Positions 43,027 through 51,705 are shown, numbered from the stretch's first letter. The stretch is DNA of 64,000 nt from Pseudarthrobacter chlorophenolicus (GCF_000962805.1 NZ_JZTW01000006.1:124001-188000); one strand, 5' to 3'. The notes: generated by a model not told the origin, from the letters alone. Translations and numbers: made by a program.

Positions 43027-43473
43027 ATGTCAGTGCACATCGAATCCCCGCTGGGGTTTACCGCAGACTTCCCTGAGTACACCCAGGTCCTGGATGATTC
43101 CAGCGCCGGTCCCAACACCGAGCAGTACGGCCTGCTGGGCGGAGTCCTGGTCACCGTCATCAAGGACGACAACTCCGTGCAGGACGCGCCGCAGGCCACG
43201 GGCTGGGCGCACCTGATGGCAGGGTTCTACCTGGAAGAGCGCGGCGGAACCCTGCTGGCTGAAGGGGAGCTCGGACTGCCGGGCAAGTCCGCGTACGCCG
43301 TGGTGGCTGGCTACAGCGACGCCCAGGGCTCACCCAAGGTGGCTGCGACGGTCGGCGTGCTGGAAAACGGCCGGTTCATCGGCGTCGTGGTGATCTGGCC
43401 CTACACCAGCCCCGAAGCGGAGCCCCGCCTGGACCTGCTGAAAGACGTCGTCTCCGCCATCAGCGTCAGCTGA
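43027..43473 (+). CDS. Small protein of unknown function, partner of WXG100 protein
   Basis: This 148-residue soluble alpha/beta protein opens HIESPLGFTADFPEYTQV and ends LDLLKDVVSAISVS. The general outline resembles Mog1/PsbP-like or DcrB-like folds, but identity is not secure. No signal peptide is present, so it is cytoplasmic. It lies 4 nt after the WXG100-like gene and is surely cotranscribed; an immunity protein, secretion chaperone or structural partner are all possible. Confidence 0.65.
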   Translation: MSVHIESPLGFTADFPEYTQVLDDSSAGPNTEQYGLLGGVLVTVIKDDNSVQDAPQATGWAHLMAGFYLEERGGTLLAEGELGLPGKSAYAVVAGYSDAQGSPKVAATVGVLENGRFIGVVVIWPYTSPEAEPRLDLLKDVVSAISVS

Positions 43474-43507
43474 ATTCTCCAGCCGGAGTGGTTGCCGCGC
43501 CCGGCTG

Positions 43508-44437
43508 TCAGGCCTGGCGCCTGCGGTAGCAAAGATCGAAGATCAGGCGGCCGGCTTCGTGGGCTTTCGCCTCGAAACTGGTCCTGATCCTGCCTTCGAA
43601 CCGGGGAGCCCAGCCGCCGGTCTCATCCACGCCCTCGTTGGGGCCGGTGTGGCCGGTGCTGACCGGCGCCCGGCCCTCACGGACGGGAGCACCGCCCACC
43701 ACGGATTCGACGCCGGACTGCCACACCTGCGTCAGCGGGCTCTCCGGTCCGCGGCGCTCGCCCGTGTGCAGGTTCTCGAAGTCCGCGGACCCCGCCATCA
43801 CGTCGCGGACGTGGATGGCGTAGTTGGACCAGTCCGTGGCAATCCGGAACAGTCCGCCGGGCTTCAGGGCACGGGAGGCCAGCCCCGCGAACTCGGGCTG
43901 GATGAGCCGGCGCTTATGGTGCCGGGACTTGTGCCACGGGTCCGGGAAGAAGACCCAGAGTTCGTCGACGGAGCCTTCGGGCAGCATGGTGGCCAGCACC
44001 TCGGGGGCGTTGGCCTCCACCACGCGGACGTTGGTCAGTCCCCGGCCGTTGATCTTGATGATGGTGTTGGCCAGGCCGGGCGTGTAGACCTCGACAGCCA
44101 GGAAATCCGTGTCCGGGTTCTGTTCGGCGGCATGGCAGATGGCATCGCCCAGGCCCGAGCCGATTTCCACAACCAGCGGCGCCTTGCGGCCAAACTCAGC
44201 CTCGGCGTCGAACGTGTAGTCCGGGTGGACCGACGTGTTGGCGACGTGCCGGGGGACGTCCACGGCCCACCGTTCTGCGTGCTCCTCCCAGGCTGCCTGG
44301 CGCCGGCCCTGGAGTCGGGTGCCGCGGCGCACGAAGCTGACTGGCCGTCCACCATAGGTGCCGAAGGACGCCTGCGTTCCGGGCGTCACCGGCCTGGGGA
44401 CGTGCGGCTGCTGGGGGTTTTCGGGGGAATCGCTCAT
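43508..44437 (-). CDS. trmB: tRNA (guanine(46)-N7)-methyltransferase
   Basis: This 309-residue protein has the TrmB signature: an SAM-binding EIGSGLGDAICHAA, the strand VEVYTPGLANTI, the class-specific FFPDPWHKSRHHKRRLIQPEF and the RIATDWSNYA motif. It makes m7G46 in tRNA variable loops. The first 60 residues and a late Gly/Pro-rich insertion are actinobacterial extensions. There is no spaced ribosome site, but a TATTCT -10 element lies 7 nt before the ATG, indicating a leaderless mRNA. Confidence 0.96.
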   Translation of the reverse strand: MSDSPENPQQPHVPRPVTPGTQASFGTYGGRPVSFVRRGTRLQGRRQAAWEEHAERWAVDVPRHVANTSVHPDYTFDAEAEFGRKAPLVVEIGSGLGDAICHAAEQNPDTDFLAVEVYTPGLANTIIKINGRGLTNVRVVEANAPEVLATMLPEGSVDELWVFFPDPWHKSRHHKRRLIQPEFAGLASRALKPGGLFRIATDWSNYAIHVRDVMAGSADFENLHTGERRGPESPLTQVWQSGVESVVGGAPVREGRAPVSTGHTGPNEGVDETGGWAPRFEGRIRTSFEAKAHEAGRLIFDLCYRRRQA

Positions 44438-44444
44438 CCTTCCC

Positions 44445-44450
44445 AGAATA
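44445..44450 (-). promoter_or_regulatory. -10 element for leaderless trmB
   Basis: TATTCT on the minus strand is followed by 7 nt and the ATG of trmB. With this spacing transcription should begin at or beside the A of the start codon. Confidence 0.5.
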
Positions 44451-44593
44451 CCGGAGCAACGCCGGCCGCCTCCGGGCCGCGCGCCTCCGCCCCACCTACC
44501 CGGGCCCCGCTATTGGCCGGCCTCGCCGGCCGCCCGGCCCCGCCACTCGCCGGTGGCCGGATGGACCCGCGAACCCGGATGGAACCTGCGGGA

Positions 44594-44974
44594 TCAGTAG
44601 AACAGCATGGGCACATACCTCAGCGAGAGGACCAGGGCGATCACGAAGAGGACGCCGGACACACAGAGTGATGCCACCGCCAGCCCCCAACCGCCCGACC
44701 GGCCGGTGGACTTCCTGATGACGGATACAGCCAACGGGACTGACACGAGCCAGCAGCTCAGCGGCAGGCTCAGGAACACCAGCGGCGCCACCCAGGGCGC
44801 ATGCGGCGGGCCTTCGTCCGGGTAGGTCATCAGCACCGCGATAAACGCCAAAGGACTTGAAATGTAGAGTGTGGCCGGTGCGACGATGGCCAGTACCAGG
44901 CTGGCGATGGCCTTGGCGGAAACCCGCTGTCCGGGGACGGGCGGAGTGGACTCTTGAAGGGGCTGCGCGCTCAT
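44594..44974 (-). CDS. Small membrane protein of unknown function
   Basis: The product is 126 residues with three to four hydrophobic segments (AIASLVLAIVAPATLYIS, WVAPLVFLSLPLSCWLVSVPLAV, GLAVASLCVSGVLFVIALVLSL) after a Pro-rich cytoplasmic start. This outline resembles DUF4190-type proteins. AGGGAG precedes the ATG. No function can be given. Confidence 0.7.
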   Translation of the reverse strand: MSAQPLQESTPPVPGQRVSAKAIASLVLAIVAPATLYISSPLAFIAVLMTYPDEGPPHAPWVAPLVFLSLPLSCWLVSVPLAVSVIRKSTGRSGGWGLAVASLCVSGVLFVIALVLSLRYVPMLFY

Positions 44975-45191
44975 GTTCTCCCTGCTGGGCCGGATCGGCC
45001 GGTAGTTGGCAGCGGACGGGGTGGAGGACTTCGTTTGGCAGTGGTCCGCGTCTCCAAACTAGGAAACCGCCTGCCGTGCCAAAAGCCACCGGCTCCCGTA
45101 TGTGGATAACTTCCGGGTGCGGGGTTGGCAGCGGAGGGTTGCGGGAGCCCGGGCGGGGACCCGCAAGCGCCGGTGCTGCAAGAATGGGCGG

Positions 45192-46523
45192 GTGACGGAA
45201 GCGACGAATGCCGGGGCAATGAAGCGGCGGCAGCAGGACGGGCCACAGGAACCGGGGGAACTGAGCCCAAGGAAGCGCCCAGGCGGCAGCAGCCTGGTTG
45301 ATGCCGAGACCGACGAGACGCCCGCCGCCGCACCCACCCGGGTAGGGAACCGCAGGCAGCTGGCCTATTTGGGACTGTGCCTGGTGCTGATCGGGCTGAA
45401 CCTCCGGACCGTCTTCTCCAGTTTCTCGGCGGTGCTTCCCGAGGTTACGGCGCAGGCATCCCTGCCCGGGTGGGCCATCGTGGTGCTCACGACGGTGCCG
45501 GTCACGTTACTGGGGGTGTTCGCGCCGCTGGCCCCGGTGCTGGCGCGGAGGTTCGGCGCAGAACGTGTGCTGCTCGGTGCCATGGCCGTGCTGACCGCAG
45601 GGCTGCTGCTGCGTCCGGCAGACCCCGGGATTCCCGGCGGCCACCTGACGGGCCTCCTCGCCGGGACGGCGGCGTGCGGTGCGGCCATCGCCCTGTGCAA
45701 CGTCTTGCTTCCCGGCCTGGTCAAACGCGACTTCCCGCACCGGCTGGGCCTGATGGGCGGGCTGTATACCACGGCCATCTGTGCCTCGGCCGCGTTGGGG
45801 GCCGGCTTCACCTTCCCCGTCTACGCGGCAGCGGGGGAGTGGACTGTGGCGCTGTGGTTCTGGGCGCTGCCGGCCGCCGTCGTGCTTCTTCTCTTCTTCC
45901 CGGTGGCCCTGCGCCAACATCCAGCCCGTCATCAGGCTGTCAGGGACGGCGTGAACGTGTGGCGTTCAGCGGTGGCCTGGCAGGTCACCATCTTCATGGT
46001 GCTGCAGGCCATGATGTCCTTCAGCGTCTTCGCCTGGCTGGCCCCCATCCTGCGTGAACGCGGCGTGGACGGGGCCACTGCCGGGCTGATCGTCTCGGTG
46101 AGCATCATCCTGCAGATGCTGGGTTCGTTGTTCGCTCCCGCCCTGGCGGCACGGTTCCGGGACCAGCGGGCCATTAACACGGTGGTGGCCCTGATGACGG
46201 GCGGGGGCTTCGCGCTGAGCATCTTCGGGCCGCTGGACCTGGTCTGGGTGTGGGCAGGCCTGCTGGGGCTGGGGCAAGGCAGCCTCACCGCGGTGGCCCT
46301 CACCATGATCATGCTCCGCACCCGCGACGGGCACACCGCCGCGCACCTGTCCGGCATGATGCAGGGCGTCGGGTACGGCCTGGGCTCCACCGGCACCCTG
46401 CTGGTGGGGCAACTGCATCAGGGAACAGGGTCCTTTGCCGCCGCCGGCAACATGTTCCTGGCGGTGGGGCTGCTGGCCGCCGTTTTTGGCTACCGTGCCG
46501 GCCGCAACCGGTACGTGGGGTAG
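45192..46523 (+). CDS. MFS transporter, CynX/NimT (cyanate permease-like) family
   Basis: This 443-residue, 12-helix transporter has the first helix LGLCLVLIGLNLRTVFSSFSAVLPEV, which is characteristic of the CynX/NimT group; these carry cyanate, nitroimidazoles or unknown solutes. The start is uncertain: GTG at 45192 has GGGCGG nearby, and an ATG nine codons downstream is also possible. The first 50 residues are polar. It is followed without a gap by a second MFS gene, suggesting one operon. Confidence 0.9.
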   Translation: MTEATNAGAMKRRQQDGPQEPGELSPRKRPGGSSLVDAETDETPAAAPTRVGNRRQLAYLGLCLVLIGLNLRTVFSSFSAVLPEVTAQASLPGWAIVVLTTVPVTLLGVFAPLAPVLARRFGAERVLLGAMAVLTAGLLLRPADPGIPGGHLTGLLAGTAACGAAIALCNVLLPGLVKRDFPHRLGLMGGLYTTAICASAALGAGFTFPVYAAAGEWTVALWFWALPAAVVLLLFFPVALRQHPARHQAVRDGVNVWRSAVAWQVTIFMVLQAMMSFSVFAWLAPILRERGVDGATAGLIVSVSIILQMLGSLFAPALAARFRDQRAINTVVALMTGGGFALSIFGPLDLVWVWAGLLGLGQGSLTAVALTMIMLRTRDGHTAAHLSGMMQGVGYGLGSTGTLLVGQLHQGTGSFAAAGNMFLAVGLLAAVFGYRAGRNRYVG

Positions 46524-47930
46524 GTGGCTGTGCGCGACTCCACCCTTCCCGCAACAGAGCCCACCGCCGGCATCCTGCAGCGGCCCTACCTGTGGGTCAC
46601 GGTGGGGACCTGCGCCCTGGTGTTCCTGGCTGCCTTCGAATCGCTGGCGGTCACCACCATCATGCCGCTGGTCAGCCGCGAACTGGACGGCGGAAGCCTC
46701 TACGCCCTCGCCTTCGCCGGCCCCCTGGCCACGGGGGTAATCGGCAATGTGGCCGCCGGCAACTGGTCCGACCGCCGCGGCCCCACCGTACCCCTCTACG
46801 CCTCCGTGGCCCTGTTCGTAGCTGGCCTCCTGATCGCGGGCACGGCCGTGTCCATGCCAATGCTCGTGGCCGGCAGGCTGGTCCAGGGCCTCGGCGGCGG
46901 CGCCCTGACAGTGGCGCTCTACGTCCTGGTGGCGCGGATTTTTCCAGGTGCGCTCCACCCCAAGATCTTCGCGGCATTCTCGGCGGCCTGGGTGATCCCC
47001 TCGCTCATTGGCCCGTTTGCCGCCGGCATCGTGGCCCAGGTCTTCAGCTGGCACTGGGTCTTCCTGGGCGTCGTGGTCCTCGTCATTCCGGCTCTGCTCA
47101 TGATCGCCCCGGTGCTGAAGGGGATGGACCGGCCGGGGGCTGCGTCACCTGCAGCGCCCTGGGCCATCGGCCGGCTGGGCTGGGCGGCGCTCGCCGCCGT
47201 CGCGGTGCTGGGACTGAACCTGTCTGCCGAGGTCCGGATCCAGGGCTTTCCGGCCGCCACCGCGGTCCTGGCCGTCGCCGCCGTCGCACTTGCCCTTGCG
47301 GCCGTCCGGCCACTGGTTCCCCGCGGCACCCTCCTCGCCCGGCGCGGGCTGCCGAGCGTCATCCTGGCCCGCGGACTGGCGTCAGCCTCGTTCTTCGGCG
47401 CCGAGGTATACCTGCCGTACCTGCTGATCGAGCAGTATGGCTTCTCGCCCACCTTCGCCGGACTCACCCTGACCGGCGGCGCGCTGGCGTGGGCGGGTGC
47501 CGCGGCCGTCCAGGGCCGGCTGGGCGATCGACTGTCCCATCGCGGCGCGGTCCGCACCGGAGCGTTCATGGTCCTCGGCGCCGTGATCCTTGCGTTGGCC
47601 ACCACCGCGCTGCACTGGCCCGCCGCCGTCGCGATCGTGGGCTGGATCTTCGCCGGCGGCGGCATGGGCCTGCTTTATCCGCGGCTCAGCGTGATGACCC
47701 TGGCGCTGTCCACGAAAGACAACGAGGGCTTCAACTCCTCGGCCATGTCCATCTCCGACTCCCTTGGCGGGGCGCTGGCCCTGGCCACCACGGGCATCGT
47801 CTTCACGGCGTTCACGACGACGGCGGCCTCCTTCGCCGGGGTCTTCACCTTCGCGGCAGTGATCGGCGTAGCCGCGGCGGCGGTGGCGCCGCGGGTCGCC
47901 TCCCCCACCCCTGAGTTTTTGGGCAGATAA
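46524..47930 (+). CDS. MFS transporter
   Basis: This 468-residue MFS protein has about 14 hydrophobic segments. FESLAVTTIMPLVSREL is the first-helix region and GNWSDRRGPTVPL is motif A. It starts directly after the stop of the preceding transporter (GTG at 46524, with GTG at 46530 as an alternative). The last six codons lie inside a 27-bp inverted repeat that also provides its stop codon. The substrate is unknown; the outline is that of a drug or metabolite exporter. Confidence 0.9.
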   Translation: MAVRDSTLPATEPTAGILQRPYLWVTVGTCALVFLAAFESLAVTTIMPLVSRELDGGSLYALAFAGPLATGVIGNVAAGNWSDRRGPTVPLYASVALFVAGLLIAGTAVSMPMLVAGRLVQGLGGGALTVALYVLVARIFPGALHPKIFAAFSAAWVIPSLIGPFAAGIVAQVFSWHWVFLGVVVLVIPALLMIAPVLKGMDRPGAASPAAPWAIGRLGWAALAAVAVLGLNLSAEVRIQGFPAATAVLAVAAVALALAAVRPLVPRGTLLARRGLPSVILARGLASASFFGAEVYLPYLLIEQYGFSPTFAGLTLTGGALAWAGAAAVQGRLGDRLSHRGAVRTGAFMVLGAVILALATTALHWPAAVAIVGWIFAGGGMGLLYPRLSVMTLALSTKDNEGFNSSAMSISDSLGGALALATTGIVFTAFTTTAASFAGVFTFAAVIGVAAAAVAPRVASPTPEFLGR

Positions 47931-47975
47931 CGGGACTTCGGGGGGCCGGAAGTCCCGTTATCTGCCCAAAAACTC
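47913..47975. repeat. 27-bp perfect inverted repeat, bidirectional terminator or REP-like element
   Basis: Arms 47913-47939 and 47949-47975 are exact reverse complements with a 9-nt loop. The left arm contains the stop codon and last codons of the MFS gene, and both arms carry a run of five T or A. It lies between convergent genes and would work as a terminator on both strands. Its length and A/T-rich ends are unlike simple terminators and suggest a mobile palindromic repeat. Confidence 0.85.
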
Positions 47976-48007
47976 TTACGGGGAGGCGGAGGGGGAGAGG
48001 CAGCCGG

Positions 48008-48739
48008 TCAGCGGAGCCGGGTGGCCCGCAGCACGACGTCCGCGATGGTGGCCTGCTGGCCCTCCGGCCCTGTGACCGGGCGCTCCCGGCTGGTCAGCAC
48101 TTCCACCTGCCAGCCAGGCTCCTCCAGGGACAGTTCCCGGACCAGGTCCTCGCCCTTGTAGAACATGTCCCCGTGGTGGTGCCCGCCGCCCCACGGCGGC
48201 AGCCGGTCCGGGTGGTGGCCAACCACCAGGAGCGTCCCGCCGGGTTTCACCGCCGCTGCTGCGGTCCGCAGCGGAAGCCGCCAGTCGAGATCCTCGGAGT
48301 GCAGGAACTGTGAGGTCACCAGGTCGAAGGCGCCTTCAGGCTGCCACCGCTCCAGGTCGGCCTGCTGCCACCTGATGCGGCTGGCCGGCGCACCATCCGC
48401 AGCATGCACGCTTTCGCGGGCGAACACTGCTTTATCGTGGGACTGCGCCCGTTCCAGGGCAACCGCCGAGACGTCGACGGCGGTGACCGTCCAGCCGTGA
48501 TGGGCCAGCCAGATGGCGTCGGCACCTTCGCCGCAGCCCAGTTCCAGCGCCTGTCCCGGCTTCAGGCCGCCGGCCTCGCGGACCAGCTGCGGATTCGGGT
48601 TGCCGCTCCACAACTGGGTCTTGGTGCGGTACCGCTCGTCCCATGCCGTGGCCGGGTCGATGGCTGCCCTGGTGACGTCCCCTCCGCTGGAGGTGCCGTC
48701 GTCGTGCGTTTCATGGTGGTGCGCCGCGTGTTCGCTCAT
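48008..48739 (-). CDS. Class I SAM-dependent methyltransferase
   Basis: This 243-residue protein has a His-rich start (HAAHHHETHDD) and the Rossmann methyltransferase core: ALELGCGEGADAIWLA (motif I), VTAVDVSAVAL, and FDLVTSQFLHS. A HPDRLPPWGGGHHHGDMF stretch near 195-212 is His-rich as well. The arrangement resembles thiol, tellurite or similar small-molecule methyltransferases; the substrate is not known. GAGG precedes the ATG. Confidence 0.9.
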   Translation of the reverse strand: MSEHAAHHHETHDDGTSSGGDVTRAAIDPATAWDERYRTKTQLWSGNPNPQLVREAGGLKPGQALELGCGEGADAIWLAHHGWTVTAVDVSAVALERAQSHDKAVFARESVHAADGAPASRIRWQQADLERWQPEGAFDLVTSQFLHSEDLDWRLPLRTAAAAVKPGGTLLVVGHHPDRLPPWGGGHHHGDMFYKGEDLVRELSLEEPGWQVEVLTSRERPVTGPEGQQATIADVVLRATRLR

Positions 48740-48826
48740 GCCTCAACCCTGCCTTGTGCCTTGCGGAGTGGCAACGCCTGGCGGGGCCCCGGGTGCACTG
48801 CCACGAAAACGCCGGTGGCGCCGGGA

Positions 48827-48835
48827 TGCTAGAAT
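48827..48835 (+). promoter_or_regulatory. Extended -10 promoter of DEAD-box helicase leader
   Basis: TGC followed by TAGAAT forms an extended -10 element. No good -35 is present, as expected for extended -10 promoters. Transcription would begin near 48842, giving a leader of about 228 nt before the helicase start. Confidence 0.6.
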
Positions 48836-48846
48836 AGTGGAACTTG

Positions 48847-48903
48847 ATGTGCAGTGATGCCCTGGTAACCCTTCATTTAGGGGACGGGGCTTTTTTCATG
48901 TGA
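48847..48903 (+). CDS. Possible 18-residue leader peptide
   Basis: An ATG about 5 nt after the predicted transcription start opens an 18-codon frame (first residues MCSDALVTLHL) that ends in TGA just after a T-run. It spans the hairpin described at 48859-48896. Translation could influence folding of that hairpin. There is no ribosome site, so it would be read as a nearly leaderless frame. Confidence 0.3.
   Translation: MCSDALVTLHLGDGAFFM
48859..48896 (+). terminator. Attenuator-like hairpin in helicase leader
   Basis: A two-part stem (GCCC/GGGC outer, CCCT/AGGG inner with a 6-nt loop) is followed by TTTTTT. It resembles an intrinsic terminator placed some 170 nt before the helicase gene, so it may act as an attenuator. 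The 330-bp interval 48740-49069 contains only this promoter and leader. Confidence 0.5.
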
Positions 48904-49069
48904 GAGGCACATCCTGCGTCGATGAACGCGTTCCATTTGGTCCCGGCCGCCGTCCTGAAAACGGCAGCGTGCCGGTTTGACCACCTGACTTTTCTTCGGC
49001 GAACCCCTGTGCCAACCGGCGCACGGGGCCGATATCCGCACGGATACCGCCAGAAAGACCTTTGAGTTT

Positions 49070-50965
49070 ATGACTACTTTTGCTGCCCTTGGCACGCCCA
49101 AAGCACTCGCCGAAACCCTTGCCGCGCAGGGAATCGAGTCTCCGTTCCCCATCCAGGTCAAGACCCTCCCGGACACCCTGTCCGGCCGTGACGTCCTGGG
49201 CCGCGGCCGTACCGGCTCCGGCAAGACCATCGCCTTCGCCATCCCGCTGGTGGCCCGCCTGGCCGAGCGCGAAGCCGCGTACTTCCGCAAGCCCGGCCGC
49301 CCCATGGGCCTGGTGCTGGCGCCCACCCGTGAACTGGCCACCCAGATTAACGCCACCATCGAGCCGCTGGCCAAGGCCGCCGGCCTGAACACCACCGTGA
49401 TCTACGGCGGTATCTCCCAGGCCCGCCAGGAGAAGGCGCTGCGCGCCGGCGTCGACATCGTCATCGCCTGCCCCGGCCGCCTGGAGGACCTGATCCGCCA
49501 GCGCATCCTCAGCCTCGAAGCCGTGGAAATCACCGTCCTCGACGAGGCCGACCACATGGCGGACCTCGGCTTCCTGCCTGTGGTCAAGAAGCTCATGGAC
49601 ATGACCCCCAGCCAGGGCCAGCGCCTGCTCTTCTCCGCCACCCTGGATAACGGCGTGGACAAGATCGTCCAGCGTTACCTGTCCAACCCGCTGACCCACT
49701 CCGTGGATGATCCGCAGGCCGCGGTGACCACCATGGAACACCATGTGCTGGTGGTCAACGACCAGACCGTGAAGAAGCAGCTGATCGTGGAGCTTGCCTC
49801 CGGTGCCGGCCGCCGCGTGCTCTTCATGCGCACCAAGCACCACGCCCGCAAGCTGGCCAAGACCCTCACCGACGCCGGGATCCCCGCCGTCGACCTGCAC
49901 GGCAACCTCTCGCAGAACGCCCGCGACCGCAACCTCGCCGAGTTCTCCAACGGTGACGTGCGCGTGCTGGTGGCCACCGACGTCGCTGCCCGCGGTGTGC
50001 ACGTGGACGACGTCGAACTGGTCATCCACGTGGATCCGCCCACCGAGCACAAGGCGTACCTGCACCGCTCGGGCCGTACCGCCCGCGCCGGTTCCGACGG
50101 AACCGTGGTGACGCTGACCCTGCCGGAGCAGCAGACGGACGTGAAGAAGCTGATGAAGGCCGCCGGCGTTGAGGTCACCTTTGAGCGCGTCACCGCGAAC
50201 TCCCCGATCGTGGGCGAACTGACCGGTGAGATCGCCGACAAGGTTGACCCCCGCACCCGGGCCGCGCTGCTGGCTGCGAAAGCTCCCCAGCAGGGAGGCG
50301 GCAAGTCCACCGGTGCGAACGCCGAGCGCAAGCGGGCCCGCCGCCAGGCGTCTCCGTCGGCCGGGGGCCGTGGTGGACGCGGCGGCAGGGGCAAGGTCTC
50401 CGCCGAACCCACCCGCACTGACGTTCCCCGTGCCCAGCGCCGGGCCGCAGCCTTCGAAGGCCGCACTGAGGCCCGGGCCGCCGTCGACGCCGTGCGGGAG
50501 CAGAACGAGGACCGCGCAGTGGCGGCAGCAGCTGCCCGGCGCAATGCCCGCGGCCGTGGCACCGCCAGCACCCACCGCAACGACGTCCCCGCAGCAGGCG
50601 GCCGCGCAGCTGCCGGGCGCGGTTCGGACGGACGTTCTTCGGATGGCCGCACCGATTCACGCATTACCCGCAGCGAGGCGCCCCGCGGCGGATCCGGCCG
50701 TCCTGCGTCGGGCGGCGGGCAGCGCAGTGGACGCCCGGCTACCGGCCAGCGTGCAGCAGCCGGCGCGTCCGGCGGCCGTGGCCAGCGTTCCGCCGGAGCA
50801 GCCGGTGGCGGTTCCAAGGCAGTCTGGTCCTCCAACACCGGTGGCACCTCGGGTGGTTCCTACAGCGCCGGCAACGGCGGCTCGGGCAACGGTTCCGGCC
50901 GTCCGGCGCGCAGCGGTCCCCGCCGCGCGTCCGCGCCTGCGTCGAACGAGCGCCGCGGCCGCTAA
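49070..50965 (+). CDS. DEAD-box RNA helicase with Arg/Gly-rich tail
   Basis: This 631-residue RNA helicase has the Q motif region (SPFPIQ), Walker A GRTGSGKT, the DEAD box in VLDEADHMADLGF, SAT in LFSATLDN, and HRSGRTARAG as motif VI. After residue 400 comes a basic, low-complexity tail full of RGG, GRG and SGG units, which in CsdA/DeaD-type helicases binds structured RNA. The protein probably helps ribosome assembly and cold adaptation. The long 5' leader with a terminator-like hairpin points to autoregulation or cold control. The repetitive tail also gives long antisense open frames, which are not genes. Confidence 0.95.
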   Translation: MTTFAALGTPKALAETLAAQGIESPFPIQVKTLPDTLSGRDVLGRGRTGSGKTIAFAIPLVARLAEREAAYFRKPGRPMGLVLAPTRELATQINATIEPLAKAAGLNTTVIYGGISQARQEKALRAGVDIVIACPGRLEDLIRQRILSLEAVEITVLDEADHMADLGFLPVVKKLMDMTPSQGQRLLFSATLDNGVDKIVQRYLSNPLTHSVDDPQAAVTTMEHHVLVVNDQTVKKQLIVELASGAGRRVLFMRTKHHARKLAKTLTDAGIPAVDLHGNLSQNARDRNLAEFSNGDVRVLVATDVAARGVHVDDVELVIHVDPPTEHKAYLHRSGRTARAGSDGTVVTLTLPEQQTDVKKLMKAAGVEVTFERVTANSPIVGELTGEIADKVDPRTRAALLAAKAPQQGGGKSTGANAERKRARRQASPSAGGRGGRGGRGKVSAEPTRTDVPRAQRRAAAFEGRTEARAAVDAVREQNEDRAVAAAAARRNARGRGTASTHRNDVPAAGGRAAAGRGSDGRSSDGRTDSRITRSEAPRGGSGRPASGGGQRSGRPATGQRAAAGASGGRGQRSAGAAGGGSKAVWSSNTGGTSGGSYSAGNGGSGNGSGRPARSGPRRASAPASNERRGR

Positions 50966-50988
50966 CCCCCGCCAGCTCTAAAAACTAC

Positions 50989-51046
50989 AGCGGTGGTTGA
51001 GCTTGTCGAAACCCGGTTTCGACAAGCTCAACCACCGCTTTTTTGG
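50989..51046. repeat. 25-bp palindromic repeat acting as terminator
   Basis: Arms 50989-51013 and 51015-51039 are exact reverse complements with one central base, and CTTTTTT follows. The core GGTTGAGCTTGTCGAAAC is, from memory, a palindrome seen between genes in many Micrococcales genomes. It lies between the convergent helicase and metallo-hydrolase genes and should end both transcripts. Confidence 0.85.
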
Positions 51047-51047
51047 T

Positions 51048-51698
51048 TTACCAGCCGCGGGCGCGCCATTCCTCCAGGTGCGGCCGCTCGGCGCCCAGGG
51101 TGGTGGGCTTGCCATGGCCGGGATGGACGACGGCGGTGTCCGGGTAGGGGCCGAACAGCCGCTCGGTGACGTCGTCCAGGAGTTGGGCGAACCGTTCAGG
51201 GTCTTTCTGGGTGTTGCCCACGCCGCCCGGGAACAGTGAGTCGCCGGAGAAGATGTGCGCCGGCCCTTCAGGGTCCTCGTACACGAACGCGATGGAACCC
51301 GGTGTGTGGCCGCGCAGGTGCACCGCCGTCACGTCGAACCCGTCGAAGTTGCCTACGTCGCCGTGGCTTAGCCGCACGTCCACCGGAACGGGCAGCGCGT
51401 CGGCGTCGTCCGTTCCCGCCGCGGTGCGCGCACTCGTGGCGTCCACCAGTTCCTTCAGCGCCCGAACGTGGTCCCAGTGCTGGTGCGTGGTGGCGATCAG
51501 CGCCAGCTTCGGTTCAGCTTTGGTGTCCGCGGCTCCGTCAGCGATGAGCTGCCGGATGGCCGGGAGGTCGTCGGCGGCGTCGATCAGCAGTTGGGCGCCG
51601 CTCTCCTTCGCCGTCAGCAGGTAGACGTTGTTGTCCATCTCGCTGACGGAGATGCTGCGGATGGTCAGTGCCGGCAGGTCGTACAGAAGTGAGTCCAT
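51048..51698 (-). CDS. MBL-fold metallo-hydrolase (glyoxalase II-like)
   Basis: This 216-residue metallo-beta-lactamase fold hydrolase has the zinc motif His72-x-His74-x-Asp76-His77 (THQHWDH), then GHTPGS, SGDSLF and HPGHG, the remaining ligands. The short C-terminus, without the extra helical domain of true glyoxalase II, points to a general thioester or related hydrolase. No ribosome site is present; a TAGACT -10 lies 7 nt before the ATG, so the message is probably leaderless. Confidence 0.93.
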   Translation of the reverse strand: MDSLLYDLPALTIRSISVSEMDNNVYLLTAKESGAQLLIDAADDLPAIRQLIADGAADTKAEPKLALIATTHQHWDHVRALKELVDATSARTAAGTDDADALPVPVDVRLSHGDVGNFDGFDVTAVHLRGHTPGSIAFVYEDPEGPAHIFSGDSLFPGGVGNTQKDPERFAQLLDDVTERLFGPYPDTAVVHPGHGKPTTLGAERPHLEEWRARGW

Positions 51699-51705
51699 AG
51701 GCTTC

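Noticed and set aside
46250..47914. A 554-codon plus-strand frame overlapping both MFS genes
   Set aside because: It is an Arg/Gly/His-rich alternative frame; the MFS frames have hydrophobic helices and family motifs.
48896..50575. A 559-codon minus-strand frame opposite the DEAD-box helicase
   Set aside because: It is a shadow of the helicase and of its repetitive Arg/Gly tail.
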